NCBI GenBank assembly: GCA_037176845.1
Contig: JAYKXP010000019.1
Span: forward strand, 682,001-746,000
DNA length: 64,000 bases
Source of the DNA: Paramarasmius palmivorus
Taxonomy: Eukaryota > Basidiomycota > Agaricomycetes > Agaricales > Marasmiaceae
Reading direction: 5' to 3'
The stretch's first letter is position 1. Every line of letters begins with the position of its first letter. A program made the translations under genes and the position numbers. Positions 1-12,241 of the stretch are shown one piece after another. Under the pieces are notes generated by a model. That model searched no databases. It was not told the DNA's origin and worked only from the letters and a program-made list of their open reading frames with translations.

Positions 1-32
1 GGCATACATATTCAGCCATTGAACAGCCGTGA
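1..32 (+). CDS. 3' end of a seven-span membrane protein gene (upstream tandem copy, truncated by the window edge)
   Basis: Only the last codons are present, reading HTYSAIEQP and then TGA at 30-32. The complete copy downstream ends in the closely similar HTYLAIERS at 4909-4938, and the sequence after both stops is duplicated. This makes it the tail of another member of the tandem family at 3464 and 5234. Everything upstream lies outside the window. Confidence 0.7.
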   Translation, partial: HTYSAIEQP

Positions 33-330
33 TACCCGGACCGTCGGGCGCATCATTCTCCAATGTCCTAATTTTGAAAATATGTGGTCATATTCTATGT
101 ATGCGACTCGTGTGTTCCATCATCGCTATTAATGTGTAAACTACAACATTCTCTACCGCCCATCATGCATCACTGGTCAAACAAAATCAGCATCACCACA
201 GTTGCATATCTGAAGATTCTGAACTCAGGCTTGACGCAGATACTCGCCGTTCCATCGTTGTATCCTAGGGCTTGCACAGCAGCTGGAGTATTCTTCGATG
301 ATGATCTGCCACCATAAAGGCTGGTATCGA
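1..330. repeat. Duplicated gene-tail plus intergenic block, copy 1
   Basis: This block matches 4907-5177 with scattered substitutions and small indels, and similarity stops right after a shared GGCTGGTATCGA. It spans the 3' end of one membrane-protein gene and the spacer before the next, so the tandem duplication unit included the spacer. Within it, about 215-317 is better conserved and open on both strands. Differences there fall mostly at third positions of the plus frame ending in FDDDLPP-stop and of a minus frame reading GYNDGT. It may be an exon relic; the strand cannot be decided. Confidence 0.75.
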
Positions 331-372
331 CTGTACCTATTGTCAGGTGCGATGAGGAATTCCTTTGGCAAC

Positions 373-1672
373 CTGCAGCCTGTATGCCCGTTTTTGCTGG
401 ACAAAAATCGTCCTAAGCCGTCCGGGAACGTTCCAGCATGTCCGGGACGGTCCGTGGACGGGAAGAGACCGCATCGGACGGTGTAGGACGTGAATGGACA
501 TTCCGAAAGACGTCCGATTACGTCCAATCACGTCCTATCCCGTCGATAGACAGTCCGAGGACATTCCAGTGCTAGAAAAAAGAGAGGGGATTGTAAGGTC
601 CTTTCAAAACTACCTTGACCAAGGGGGCAGTCGAGGGACCGACACCCGACCGTGTTGTGGCCCGACCGGACGTCTTTCCGACGTATTCTCGACGTATTCC
701 TGGCGTCGCTTAGAACGCTCGAGCTGTCACGCAGTATCCGGGGTTTCAAAATTTCAATCACGGAGATAAATGTTTTTACATACGAGCCGCTAATTTTTTG
801 TAAGTTTCAAGTACAAGAACTTGAACAAATTATAATACATGAATTAATAGATTCGAAGGTAAGTATAGATACATGTCAAGATAGCTGATTCACTACTAGT
901 AATTGAATGTGGTATGGATAGCAGAAAACGAAAATGAAAATGACAGATACAGGAAGTAACTACAGTGATGGCATGAAAATAGGTGTGCTGGACTACTACA
1001 AGCCGAGTCTTGAGGATGTAGGACGTTAGCTGCATACTATCAGAGTATATATTCCAATTTTGGGGGGAGAAGACTCTCAGGCTGAGATGAAGACGGTATG
1101 CAGTGAACAAATGAACATTTTTTGGACGGGCGCTTATGTGTTTGCACCAAGATATCTTTCTGGCTTGAACTGAATCTTTGGATCTAACAATACAAGAAAA
1201 ATTAGCATAGGAGTGTTCACATATCCAGAGTATGCTGGACAGTTCTGAGAAATAGAAGGGACTCTGTGTAAATTAATCTTCACCACTGTTGCACATCTCG
1301 GTAAGTAAATGGCCTGTGACTGTGACGCATGGCTCGGACGCATCTCGGATGCGTCGGGGACGGCTTGTCGACGTGCCGTGGACGTCCCGCGGAAGGTCCT
1401 CCATCTGACCAGAGAGTATCCCTGTCATCCTTATAGCGGTCGGGAGCCGCTTTCACACATTCCTCTACAGTCCTTCAATTGGCGGTCCTGGACTGACTGT
1501 GGACTGGATTGGATCGAATTGGACGTGATTGGACGTGAACGGACGTATATCAAGCGGTCCATTCGCGTCGGATCACGTCGAACGACGTCCAATTCGGTCC
1601 AATCCGGTCCAAGGACATCACTCGACTGATTAGGACGATTTTTGTCCAGTGAAAACAGTCATAAGCCTGCAG
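373..1672. mobile_element. Non-autonomous DNA element with terminal inverted repeats
   Basis: Positions 397-416 (CTGGACAAAAATCGTCCTAA) are repeated exactly in inverted orientation at 1630-1649. Weaker inverted similarity extends outwards to CTGCAG at 373 and 1667. Just inside each end (about 411-750 and 1320-1640) the DNA is packed with GGACGT/ACGTCC-type words, like the subterminal repeats of DNA transposons. The middle (about 770-1300) is AT-rich and has no open frame resembling a transposase, so the element would depend on an enzyme encoded elsewhere. I found no convincing target-site duplication, so the exact ends are uncertain. It lies in the spacer between the first and second membrane-protein copies, where the other spacer has nothing comparable. 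Confidence 0.7.
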
Positions 1673-3095
1673 CAATTTTGACAAAACTAGACAAAACTTG
1701 AGCCTCGAAACTTGAAGTTATCCTAAATAAGGAGTCGTAGAGCTTCGCTAGAAGGTATAGTGATATTCCTAGCTTTATGGTATCGACCGGGTGGGTGAGC
1801 TGACAATATTGACACCATTAAGAGGCCTAGGCCGCAGATGGAAGCGCAAAGGAACGTTTACTGCTACGGTAGGGTTAGGGTCAGAATCCTTTCTCCCAAC
1901 GCTCGCACAAAATTTCCTCTGCTGAGAAGGCCTCGTGAAATTGGACAGATTTGGTCGTAGCAGCCGGTATGTGGCACTATTCATGTCTCTACACACCTTG
2001 TGCTGAGTATGGGTATTGTCCGACCAGAACTTTACATGCGCTAGTACTGAACTGACCAGGGTCGCATAAGTACGCGCTGCTTGTCGTTTTTCTCCGTGGA
2101 TACTACACGAATCCAGCTGAACGAATGGGCTGCGTTGGAGACCTTTTGGGCCTGTTTGATCTTTTTCTTTCTCAGAGAATCAGCGTGTCGCTGACCATGG
2201 TTTTGTATCGAAGGCTGACCTACTATCCATTTGAAATTGTGAGGGAGACGTGCAGGAAGACAGGGAATATGCACTTCACATTTACCGTGTGTGGTAATAG
2301 ATCTTAGGTGAGTCTTGATCCCTGCTTCCTTGATCCAGATCTAAAATACTCTCAGAAATCCACATTCAACACCTTTCGGCGTGCGATCCGGAGCCAAACA
2401 CACCTATGAAGCCGCGAAGCGTATGAACTACTCACTCTATTCTCCAAACTCCACGAGAACTTCGGGTGCTAGGGTCTTTAATCCATTCAGTAAAACTTGG
2501 TCGCATAGGTCGCCTCGTATACGCGTAGCTTCCCATTGGTAGTGGAAACTACAGCAAGGCACACAACCAATGTCATCCTCTTTACACACGAGTCCCTGCT
2601 CGGGGATAGGGTGTCTCCTTCAAATTTCTTGGGTTCTCACCTGGTGCAGGTGAAGCGGCTGTTCACCCTCGCGGCCATGATCGGGTCTCATGTCACCAGG
2701 TAGTCTATCTCATAGATCATCTTCATCTTCACAGCCTGGCAGTCAATTGAGAACTGCCAGCTCACCACACCATCTGCCAGCCAGTCTCAAGTTAATACTT
2801 AGGTCATGCCCCTGAACTGTAGCGGAATGCCTCAGGCGAACCTCCAGATGACAGTTTGTTTGGATACCGGTGATCACTGGCTTCTATCTAAAGTGCTATT
2901 GTCGTCGGTTCTGCACTCGGTACTTGGACACCGAATTCGTTACTGGGCTTGGGGTCGATGTGGCCATTCAAGGTTAGCGTCTGCTTCGGGCCTCTTTCTT
3001 CCCGCTAATTCTACTTAGTGTTTCAGATGAAAACGATTGAGGGTTGCGGCGCTGAAGCCACAATGTCGTGACAATCACTGTTCCAAAAATACCAT
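1673..3095. other. Intergenic, no gene seen
   Basis: No open frame with consistent splice phases or recognisable protein was found. A short stretch near 2300 (GATCTTAGGTGAGTCTTGAT) resembles one near 7273 downstream of the tandem gene pair, possibly another trace of the duplication. Confidence 0.5.
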
Positions 3096-3177
3096 GGCCG
3101 CCTGGCGAAATGGCATCGCGTCTGACTACGATTACCAATGTATCAGGAGATTGCAGGTTCGACCCCTGCGGTGGTCA
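3096..3177 (+). tRNA. tRNA-Arg (anticodon ACG) with a 10-base intron
   Basis: Full cloverleaf. The acceptor GGCCGCC pairs with GGTGGTC plus discriminator A. The D arm is GCG...CGC and the anticodon stem TCTGA/TCAGG. The anticodon ACG is at 3128-3130, followed by A37. The T arm is GCAGG-TTCGACC-CCTGC. Ten bases (3132-3141) interrupt the loop one base 3' of the anticodon, the standard position for nuclear tRNA introns; removing them leaves 72 bases. ACG is read as ICG and decodes CGT/CGC/CGA. Confidence 0.93.
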
Positions 3178-3463
3178 CTACACATGTTTTTGGCCTTCCC
3201 GACTTTCGTTAATGCAAGTATTCCCGCAAAGATATTCTAAACGAGACGTGTACCTATTGCTTATGTCTGCAATGGGCTGCTGAGCAGTAGGTGTATTCCA
3301 TCTGGCATCTCCGATTGTATGATGACTTCCCGCTGTGGTCATCAGGCACCAACATCAGCAATGATTGATCTTCTGTCATATAAGAACGTTGGTCGCCTTC
3401 GTTCCCGCTCAGAAACCAACCCCCACTTCGATGCGCAGTGCGCACTATTGATTCAAGGAGTGA

Positions 3464-4938
3464 ATGGCGTCCATCAGTGTCCTCAAGGTCACCTATCAGG
3501 TCAGCGGGATTATAGCACAGACTTTCTTCTATGGTGAGCTTTCCTCGATGTCTTCTATCTGTTAAATCACCGTTAAACACGAACTTGAATATCAGGTGTA
3601 TACGCGTCACTCATTCCCTTCTCGACATATTTTATGTTGTGAGCAATCCCGTTCTCACTCGGCGGCTTCGAGCTGACTCGCGGCCAATTATCTCCAGGAA
3701 GAAGGGTCTTCATACGAATATCCGCAAATTCTTATTTGCTGCAACACTTTTCATGTTTATGGTGTCAACTGTCTATTGGGGCTTCAAAATCAACGATCTA
3801 ATGACAGATATCGGGAGACTATTTGCTGGCGAGCCCGATGACCGTGGCTCGCTCGTAACGATCTTTGCTGCCTTCGCTTTAGTTAATGTGAGTCGAACTA
3901 GTAGTTTCGTATACTGCTACACTTACTCATTGAAATCGAATCGATGTATCCAGTATCTGCTCACGGACGGCGTTGTGATATGGCGAGGCTGGGTGTTATG
4001 TAGTATGGAGACGCGAAGTAGAAGAATGCTCTACTTTCCCATCTTCTTCCTGGGCTGTTGTTGCTGTAAGTGTCTCAGAATACACGCCTGAAACTCAAGG
4101 ATAAATCATCGCTTAGGCACCGTGGCCGCCACGATAGTTATACGAATCACAATTGAGGCCCATTCCTTGGATTCCCCAAGGAGACCGAAATTGATTCGAG
4201 CCATTGATATATGCCAAGTCGGCAACCTGCTATTCTCACTCATCGTCAACCTCTCAACAACCATCATCATTGCATTGAAAGCCTGGCGTGTATCTTTAAT
4301 CGCGATCCCGCATTGAGTACGATGTTGATATTCTATCAGGCGCTTCCGTCGGTGGGTTTTAGATGACCTGCGGGCTATCCGAGTTCGGAAGAAAGCCGGC
4401 GCCGAACGAATCCTTGCGCTTTTGGTCGAATCTGGACTGTTGTATTGTTTTTCTGGGGTAAGTTCTCTATTGCCAACAGTATAGAGCGGGTCTCGTGTAC
4501 ATGCCTTACTATTGAATAGGCTACGGCTCTCGCAGGAACTCTAATTCGATTGCCACATGGGACGTTGGGGGACCTTTATACACCAGTAAATATTCAAATT
4601 GCCGTATGTTTTTCTATCGTCTCTACTTCGTAGTAATTGCCGACTCCACTTTCCAGGGAATATATCCAGTACTTGTGCTCCTTCTCGTCAATCGCGGTCA
4701 ATCCTTGGAGCGGACCGTTTTCAATCGCACGGAACATCATACATCAGCTTCTGGGAGTTCTGAAGAGCTCGATAGCATGCACTTTCGTATGCGATCTACA
4801 ATTGCTCGACCAGAACGGACTGAGCTCTCACTGCGTCTTGGCCCTAGCCGTGTTGAAGAGGATAGTATTAACTCGTATGGGAGGAAGGGAAAAGATGACC
4901 TACCTGTGCATACATATTTAGCTATTGAACGTTCATGA
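3464..4938 (+). CDS. Seven-span membrane protein, tandem copy A
   Basis: Eight exons join in phase: 3464-3533, 3596-3638, 3698-3887, 3954-4065, 4117-4285, 4340-4457, 4520-4603, 4657-4938, giving 355 residues. The protein has seven hydrophobic spans, about residues 10-37, 46-70, 85-103, 125-150, 175-193, 215-255 and 263-275. The hallmark DGVVIWRGWVL follows span 3, and GIYPVLVLLLVN leads into a hydrophilic C-terminal tail. It belongs to a large agaricomycete family of uncharacterised seven-span proteins; topology suggests a receptor or sensor, but no ligand or G-protein coupling is established. The start is the first ATG that gives an N-terminus matching copy B. Intron 5 needs a GC donor (GCGTGT at 4286) to stay in frame, so that junction could be decayed. 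It is 58% or less obvious at the tail, which differs from copy B in length and sequence. Confidence 0.85.
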
Positions 4939-5177
4939 TACCGTCGGGCGCATCATTCTCCGATGTCCTAATTTTGAAGGTCTGTGGCCTCCATCATATT
5001 CTATGATAACATTTTCTGCCGTCCATCAATGTTCGATCAAAATCAGCATCAGCATAGTTACATATCTGAATTCAGTCTTAACACAGATACTCACCGTTCC
5101 GTCGTTGTATCCTAAGAGTTGCACAGCCGCTGGAGTATCCTTTGATGATGATCTGCCACCATAAAGGCTGGTATCGA
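4907..5177. repeat. Duplicated gene-tail plus intergenic block, copy 2
   Basis: Counterpart of 1-330. Here the block runs into the promoter and start of the next tandem gene (ATG at 5234), with no inserted element. On the minus strand a well-formed donor (GGTGAGTATCTG) follows the GYNDGT frame at about 5100, whereas copy 1 has GCGAGT at the same place. This would fit a decayed exon border. Confidence 0.75.
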
Positions 5178-5233
5178 GGATCCCATGGCGTCCTTTCCCC
5201 CACGCTCCCTTCACGTCTTAACTTACAAGGATA

Positions 5234-6623
5234 ATGGCGCCGGCCGTCGCAGTTCTCTTTTATCACACCATTGGAATCGTAGCGCAGACATTCTTTTACG
5301 GCGAGTGCTAATCTTGACTCAGGATATATGGTAAACTCACATCCCTTTGATTAAGGTGTTTATGCGTGTCTCATTCCTTTCACCACGTACTTTATGCTGT
5401 AGGCAACACCATACACGGCGCTTGATTGTTCTCACTCAATGACGCATGACAGGAAGAAGGGCCTCAAAACATTAATTCGTAGAGTCTTGTTCGCCGCGAT
5501 ACTGATAATGTTCGTCGTATCAACGATCTTTTGGGGTTTCAAAATCAGCCATCTACTCGCGGACATACAAAGTTTGGACTTCGCTACCGGTCAAGTCTCA
5601 AGCAGTATTAGCTCGGCTGTCGACATGTTCGCAGCTTTGACTTTGATCAACGTGAGTGTCTCGAGATCCATTCAAACGTGCATTAATAGTTTGGAATAAG
5701 TACATACTCACGGATGGCGTTGTGCTATGGAGATGCTGGGTTTTATGCGGCACCGAATATCGGCGATTACTGTGGATACCGCTCTTCTTCCTGATCTGCT
5801 GTTGCTGTAAGTTCCCCCATGTATATGTAATGCATCCTGAGACTCACGCTGTTATCAGGTACGGTGACGACCACAATTGCCGTACGGATCGCCCTCGAAT
5901 CTGTTTCGCCAGATGCACTGCTAGCACGAAAAAAGCTGACCCGAGCTATCGACATATCCCAAGTCGGAAACCTCATGTTTTCACTCCTCATGAACCTAGC
6001 CACGACAATGATAATTGCATTGAAAACGTGGTCTGTACCTTTTCCCGTGGAACCGATAATCGACATGTGCTTATCCATCACTCCCCCCAGGCGCTTCCGT
6101 CGATGGATTGCAGAAGATCTGCAGGCCATTCGTCGGACCAAGAAAACTGGCGGGGAGCAAGTCCTCGTGCTGCTAATTGAATCTGGATTGTTTTACTGCG
6201 TCTCTGGGGTGAGAGTTGTGACTGCTGAGTAGCATCCCGAGGGCTAAATAGTTTACAATGTCAGACTATCGCTCTGGTCGCTACTGTGGTTCGCCTACCC
6301 CACGGAACACTGGGTGACATATACACGCCGATAAACACCCAAATTGCTGTATGTTTCCTTGATCCTCCAAGGTATGTTTATTGAGTTTTGATTCTCAGGG
6401 AATATATCCCATACTTGTGCTTCTTCTGGTCAACCGCGGTCAATCAGTGGACCAAACTCTTTTCAATAACGTGGAAGACAACTTACCGGTCCATACGCGA
6501 GGCTCGCAACTGGAGACAATGCAATTCCATGTGCGATCGATAATAGTTTCTCCGAAACTTTCCTTGAGGTTTAGTACCATAGACGAGGGGAATGCGGGGT
6601 TTGTAAAAGGACATATCGTTTAG
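5234..6623 (+). CDS. Seven-span membrane protein, tandem copy B
   Basis: Eight exons in the same pattern as copy A: 5234-5300, 5356-5398, 5453-5651, 5701-5806, 5859-6030, 6091-6208, 6265-6348, 6399-6623, giving 337 residues. Exons 2, 6 and 7 have identical lengths in both copies. The family motif reads DGVVLWRCWVLC after span 3, and GIYPILVLLLVN opens the last exon. The first intron uses GC rather than GT (GCGAGT at 5301) where copy A has GTGAGC. Intron 5 shows the reverse: copy B has GT (GTCTGT) where copy A has GC. The C-terminal tail is shorter and diverged, as expected for duplicates evolving separately. It is probably a plasma-membrane protein of unknown role. Confidence 0.87.
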
Positions 6624-8313
6624 AACTAGTTCTTTGATAGTCGCAGAGCGGCGAATCGACAACGAAGACAAGATTGTACTATAGTGGACAGATACAAAAG
6701 CTTTTGTTAGTTACGTCTAGACAAGGAGGAACACGAGAACCTTCGTCACCACGACTCCCCGATAAGTCGAATGAAGTTCATGGCTTGGATATGTGCGACG
6801 TCTTCGTGAGTGTCGCTGAGAAAGCTGTAATGCTAAATCGTGGGAGCAATTACCTAGTCTTGGTGCTCACGATAGGGTTAGGGTACCGCTTGAAACAATC
6901 TCTGCTCATGATTCTCCAGGAAAAAGAGCTGGAAAGGCTCGTATATGAAGGGCACCTCAGAGAGAGTATTGGGCCGCTGTGAGTACGTGTTCCGTCTTCT
7001 TTACCTAGCCTGAAATTCACCGAGGGCACTTGAGCAGTCCTCGTTACTCTTTTTGTTGGCCGTGTGCCAGTGGTCTAGGTAGCCTGTGTCTTTAGGACAA
7101 GATCTCTCAGACCAGACATTATTCTATCTGTACAAGTGAGAAGTCTTTTTGTAGCTGTGATTGCGTCTCATAGTTTGGCATAAATAGGCCGCGTCGTTTT
7201 TTCTTCATTTTGACGAAGGAGAGGGGAACTCAACTTCCAGAGACATTATCATGATTGAGCATATGACGAAGGAGGATCTTTAGGTGAGTTTTGATACCTC
7301 TCCATTGGCAGCTGTGACTCTGAGCCTTGACCAACTTCTAGCCAGCAACGCTGCCGCAACGATTTCCACACATGGCTAGACATTCAGCCAATTCTCACCC
7401 CAAGGACAACAATCCTGTGGTAACACTGTACCAGGAGATGGCGCCGAATTCAAGTTTTCGCTCATATCACCGACTGCATTATTCGGAAACGAAAATCTAT
7501 TTCATTGGCCCCTCCGATATCCACGTACACACTGCTTTGATGTTGCTGCTCATTCTCGTTGTCGCCACTTTTGACAATCCGTTCATTGCCACGACGATCA
7601 AATTCGTGGTTCATGGCGATCCGGGCTCCAACGTTTCAACTCACTGATTGATTTCTCGTGGTGAGATTTACACTTTATCGTCCGAGAACCCGACTTAGTA
7701 TCAGGATCGAACAGCGCAAACTCAAAATGGCTGATTGGAACAAGCCATCGAATAGCACAGCCCCCGCTCCAAACCACACCCAAACCTCAAACAGGGATAG
7801 CGGGATAGGATCTTGAGCCGTTGCTACGCCATTCCTGGAGGCGAACATCTAGATGATACCTCAACCGTGCAAGCGACTAGGTTCGGCGCTGTTGTAAGGG
7901 TTCTCGTAGTGCCCGTCTGTTGCCTTCTCCCAGTACGGTTTCAGATCGGTATGTCTCCACTCAAAGATTTCGACTGCTCATTATTATAGATATATGAATA
8001 CAAATGTTAAATTAGAATGCTTGCGATAGCTACAAAGAGTCCATAAAGTCCAATCGTGTTAGTCCACTGTCCTTGATAATAACTTATCAATGAAAATGAT
8101 GTAGCTGAGATGAACGAGAGACATGAGACATGAAACACATGAACTTGACCGTCCGGTGATGGTGTACCTGACACAACGAGGGTTGAGTCTTCCTGCCCTG
8201 CAGTCTACTTCGCCATTGCAAAATGCGTCATTCTGCCAGCAGTTCAAACAGAGCGCTAGGCGCACCGATCATACATTCCAGAGTATATCGGAGCAGCCTG
8301 CAGCTACACTTCA
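6624..8313. other. Intergenic, no supported gene
   Basis: Several short frames exist (for example 6674-6982 and 7372-7647), but none has family resemblance, a sensible start context or partner exons. The 7372-7647 frame contains one hydrophobic stretch of about 20 residues, which is weak evidence. Confidence 0.45.
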
Positions 8314-9553
8314 CTATCGATGAGACCGCCGAGCCCAGCCTCCTTCATTGGCAGCTTCGTTCAACTTCTCCATGTCTGACTCGGCCCCTACATCATCCTG
8401 ACCAGCATCAGGGCTACCCAGCTGGTCGAAGGTCGACCATGGAACTGTGCCCTCAACCCAGCATTGCGGCGAATCGGCGGACAGTGAGGGGTAATGCATA
8501 GGCGAGGGAGCAAACGCAGGAAGTGGTGGCGGATAGCCTCCCATATGTGGTTGGTGGAACTGTGGGGTGCTCGGAGTATTCGGAGACGAGATCTCGTAGG
8601 AGCTTGTTGGAGCCTGTCGGTGTTGCGCTGACGAGCCTAGGCCGTGATGTCCTGGCAGTGGTTGGTTGTCTCGGTAGCAATTCGGACGCGAGGCACCGCC
8701 AAAAGCCTGAGCACCTGGATGCGTTGGAGACAGTGTCCAGGAATGAGATGCTGGAAAACTATCTGTCCGATGCGAGAACGTGGAAGATGTGGGTGTCGAG
8801 AAAGAATGATACGGTGTTGATACATCTGGATGCATAACCGTGTGGGCTGGATGCGGACTTGAGGACGAGTGTCTTGCATACTCCTCAGTAGACCAGCCCT
8901 GGAAGAATGTGGTCGATGGTGGAGATTGTGATTGTATTGAAGTCCTACGACGCGACAGCCTTGTCTGCGAACTGGGGGGTAGAGATTGGGCGTCACTTGG
9001 TGGTATATATTGGTACATTTTACTACCACGCTGGACTGCAAATTCACAAGGTAAGCGATTGTTGTACATTAGGAAAGCGATACACACCTCTCTTCAGCTT
9101 CTCAGGATTGTGCTTCCGAGACCGCTTTGATGGCCGCTCCGATTTTTGCACCTCCCTTTGCACCTCTACCTGTCCTTCTTCCCTCGAAACTGCACCCCAG
9201 TGATCCGTGTTGGCCTGCCCTTCTTCCTCACTCCTTTCAGCCCCATCTACCGCCGGAAAGTCGTTTGGTAGTTCTTCGAGACTGGTATCCACATATAGCC
9301 GCTTCTTGGCATTCCCTCGTTCCTCTCCACGTAGTACACCACTGAAGGTGTCCACAGCTTCCCGAGCTTCCCTAGCCAAGTTTCTTCTTGGAGTCTTCGA
9401 CATCAGGTCGAACCGATATTGTAGGGACCGGGAATTAAGGAAAGAAAGGTCAGACTGTAGTGGAGGCCCTTTGGTTTGGAATTTGGACGCTGGAGTGCTT
9501 GTTTGGTAGGGGTTGAAGGAGGTTGAAGTAGACTCAAGGTAGAGCGGAGCCAT
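8314..9553 (-). CDS. Ser/Pro-rich protein of unknown function, probably nuclear
   Basis: Two exons (9553-9088 and 9035-8314) join across a 52-base intron to give 395 residues. I do not recognise a family. Residues 1-150 are polar and charged, with a basic stretch RPSKRSRKHNPEKLKR near 140-157 that resembles a nuclear localisation signal. The rest is low-complexity Ser/Pro/His/Gln with repeated short Pro-Gly-Tyr-type segments and an acidic end. Such composition is common in regulatory proteins and does not identify a function. The start is the first in-frame ATG (9553), with TATA-like AT-rich sequence directly before it; a later in-frame ATG (MSKTPRRN) is possible. Confidence 0.65.
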
Positions 9554-11392
9554 ATATATGAGTGTCATCGAACAATAGCGTAGGGTAGTGTCGCCGTAGT
9601 TTCTCAGAACAAGGCAGCGCAAGCATCGCTTGTGTCGTTGGTTGCCTTGGACCGGGAGCTGTTGCTAAATGAAAAACCCTGCGCTCTCGTAAATCGAAAC
9701 CGGCGGATGCTTGAAGTCTGCTGCTACGAAATCTGGAGGGCAGAAATAAGGTTCAATCAAACAACAAAAACCAAAGATGGCCGAAGGGAGACTGACCGTT
9801 ACCCGTCACGAGTGCAACCAAGGATACCGGCAAGAACCCCAGACAACAACGTCGCAAAACCATTTGGCAACGCTCCAGCCTCAGGTTCCAGAAAGATTGC
9901 CCGCGGCGGACATTCGACGAACGAATCCTCAGCCATAAGAGTCCTCACAATGTTACGGATGCCACATTCCTATAGCTTCCTAGTAGCCTGAAATATCCTT
10001 AATAATCGAAAGAGTCCAGGAGGTTGAGGCTCACTATTCACCACAGATGTTCTATACTATCGGTCTCCGAACAAAAAAGGGTATCCAGATACATCCCGTC
10101 AAAGCTCCCAGCACTGCATTTCGATCATTTCAGCCACACGTAAAGGCGAAACTATGGACCGTAATGAACATACCTCTGCGGACCCAATCCAGACTTCAGT
10201 TGTCCAAGCGTTCGAGCTGCGAGTCACGGCTAAAGCAATCCGCGCATGGAAATTCCCTCTGCATTGAAGATATGAGCAGATATCGGACAGAAGTTTGGAC
10301 CTCAAGAAGTTGTGTATGACTGTTAGGAAATAGATGCCTGGGTATACCCGCTTCTTAGCCAGGAGGAATATGGCTCAGAAACTGGGGACGATGTTGAACG
10401 TTCGGACGTTGAGCGACGTGGTCGACGTCACAGAAAAGATTGGTGCTTAGTCATCGGGGACTAGCCGCGCAAACCCGGATCGCACTTACAACCAAACCAC
10501 GATCTGCTACATACTAAGGATCCAGGCATGTATTCTCATTCCTCGTGGCTAGCCTCGAAATTATTCAGATATAATCAAAAAAGGTCCGGAAAATAACCTA
10601 TTCGTCTACTATGGGCTTTCGCAGGGTTTCAGGAAACCAATGATCCATACTGCGATTACGCGCCTGTCTGTGACGGTATCGGTCTACCATGCAGCATCCG
10701 AGCTGTGTTCGCACTGACAGTCCGCAGACACATTCAGGGATAATGCATAACGTGCGCCGCTATGAAGATTCAGACAAGGTCGTCAACTAATTAGATGAAA
10801 GGTGCCTAGCAACGACGCCGCATCCGCGGATGGCAACAACTCGGTGCAATCATTTACTTGGACGGTTGACCGATGAGAGCCTACCGAAACAGGTTCCTGA
10901 AGCAACGAGTGCTTCAACTCATCTCCGCTCGGTTCTCAGCTTGGATTTGGATTTGAGGGTACCATGGTCAAACCTTGCTATTTCGCAAAAGGTCGTGATG
11001 CTCATCCCCCACTTGTCACTAACGCCTCGGTGACCCACAGCATTGACGGTGGCTCCGTTGCTAATGCTTTGTACGCTCATTACAGAGTACTTAGTGTACT
11101 CTCAATCGAGCTTTCACTTGGGGGGAAGGTGTGCAATCTGCCAGTCTACTCTCGAGTTTTCTAATGGCGCTCACTAATAAAGAGATTCACTCTTAATAGG
11201 CTCCAGACGATCGTGTTCCGTCTCAAAAGTTGCGAGTTCTACGCACGATCATATGTGTGAAATAAGGGTGAGTCTCTTGCGTTTTGGATTCTAATACAGA
11301 CTGATAGTAATACAATTATATCATATAACAATCAAGACCAGAGTTGAACAGGAAAGAAATGAAAGAATGTGTGGATGGTCAAATTATCGTGG
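9554..11392. other. Intergenic, no gene seen
   Basis: Open frames here are short, lack matching exon partners and have ordinary composition. I see no RNA gene or repeat. Confidence 0.45.
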
Positions 11393-12097
11393 TTACCCCA
11401 GCAATTCACCAGGAGAACTTGGAACTAGACAACGTCGTCAGTTTTGACACTCACAAACTAGAATCAACGACTTACGCTGACTGGCTGTAGAGGCGTGCGA
11501 TTGAAGTCCAGCCAGGAGTCGTTCATCGGCCTGCGCAGCATATGCAGCCATCTCGACAATCTTTATGAACCTGTTATCGACGTTGAGTAAAGCACGATGG
11601 AGGAAAAGCAATGGTCCCTTACCAGGCATTTTCGTCGTCTTCGCGTGCAACACCAAGGTCCAGCTTGGTTAAGCTAGTCGGGTTGTTGGCGTTTTTGACA
11701 ACTTTGGGACTGGCTGATTTCTGGGCTTGCGGCCTTGAGTAAGGAGTCTTCTTTGGGCCTGTGATCCTGTAGCGTAACGGGAATCATGAGCCTCACCGAA
11801 CTTGAAGCGATGACAATGGGAATCGCATGAGAAGACCTACAATTTGCCCCGGCGACGATTGGCGTTACGATTGGTTGGTTTAGGAAGAGATTCAGGTTCT
11901 TCTATGGTAGCGACATTATCGATATTATAAACGTTGCTATAAATCGGTTCTTGAGCCTGCTCAAGTTGGGATGGCATGGTTGAGCACATAATCCTGCGCC
12001 CACGCGATGTCAGCTTGCTGCTAGAAAAAGGAACACTAAATCCTGAGGCTTACATATAATTATGATGATACACAGACTCCTCTACGGAGCTAAACAT
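11393..12097 (-). CDS. Small five-exon gene, unknown function
   Basis: Five exons keep phase throughout: 12097-12054, 11993-11841, 11766-11623, 11570-11476 and 11424-11393, giving 155 residues. Each border has a good GT donor and AG acceptor. The N-terminal third is acidic and polar. The middle has a basic run (NRNANRRRGK, residues ~57-66) and a Lys/Ser/Pro-rich stretch. The C-terminal part, from ~115, looks helical (KIVEMAAYAAQADERLL) and is followed by a short tail ending in LLG. No known domain is visible. Basic-linker-plus-helix organisation fits a small nuclear or adaptor protein, but this is inference. An alternative start is the ATG at 11977 in exon 2. Confidence 0.65.
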
Positions 12098-12241
12098 AGT
12101 GACAGGAAAGACTGACATGGTGTACAAAATGTAGACTGAATGAGTATTGTACACGTTCGGAGTCGAAATGAGAGATAGAAAGAAAGAACTGTACAGGAAG
12201 GGGGGAGCACCTCATACACACACTGTTCTTATACCTCCAGT

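Noticed and set aside
9632..9991. Plus-strand open frame of 119 residues
   Set aside because: No start context, domain or exon partner; it lies just upstream of the divergent minus-strand gene and is likely chance.
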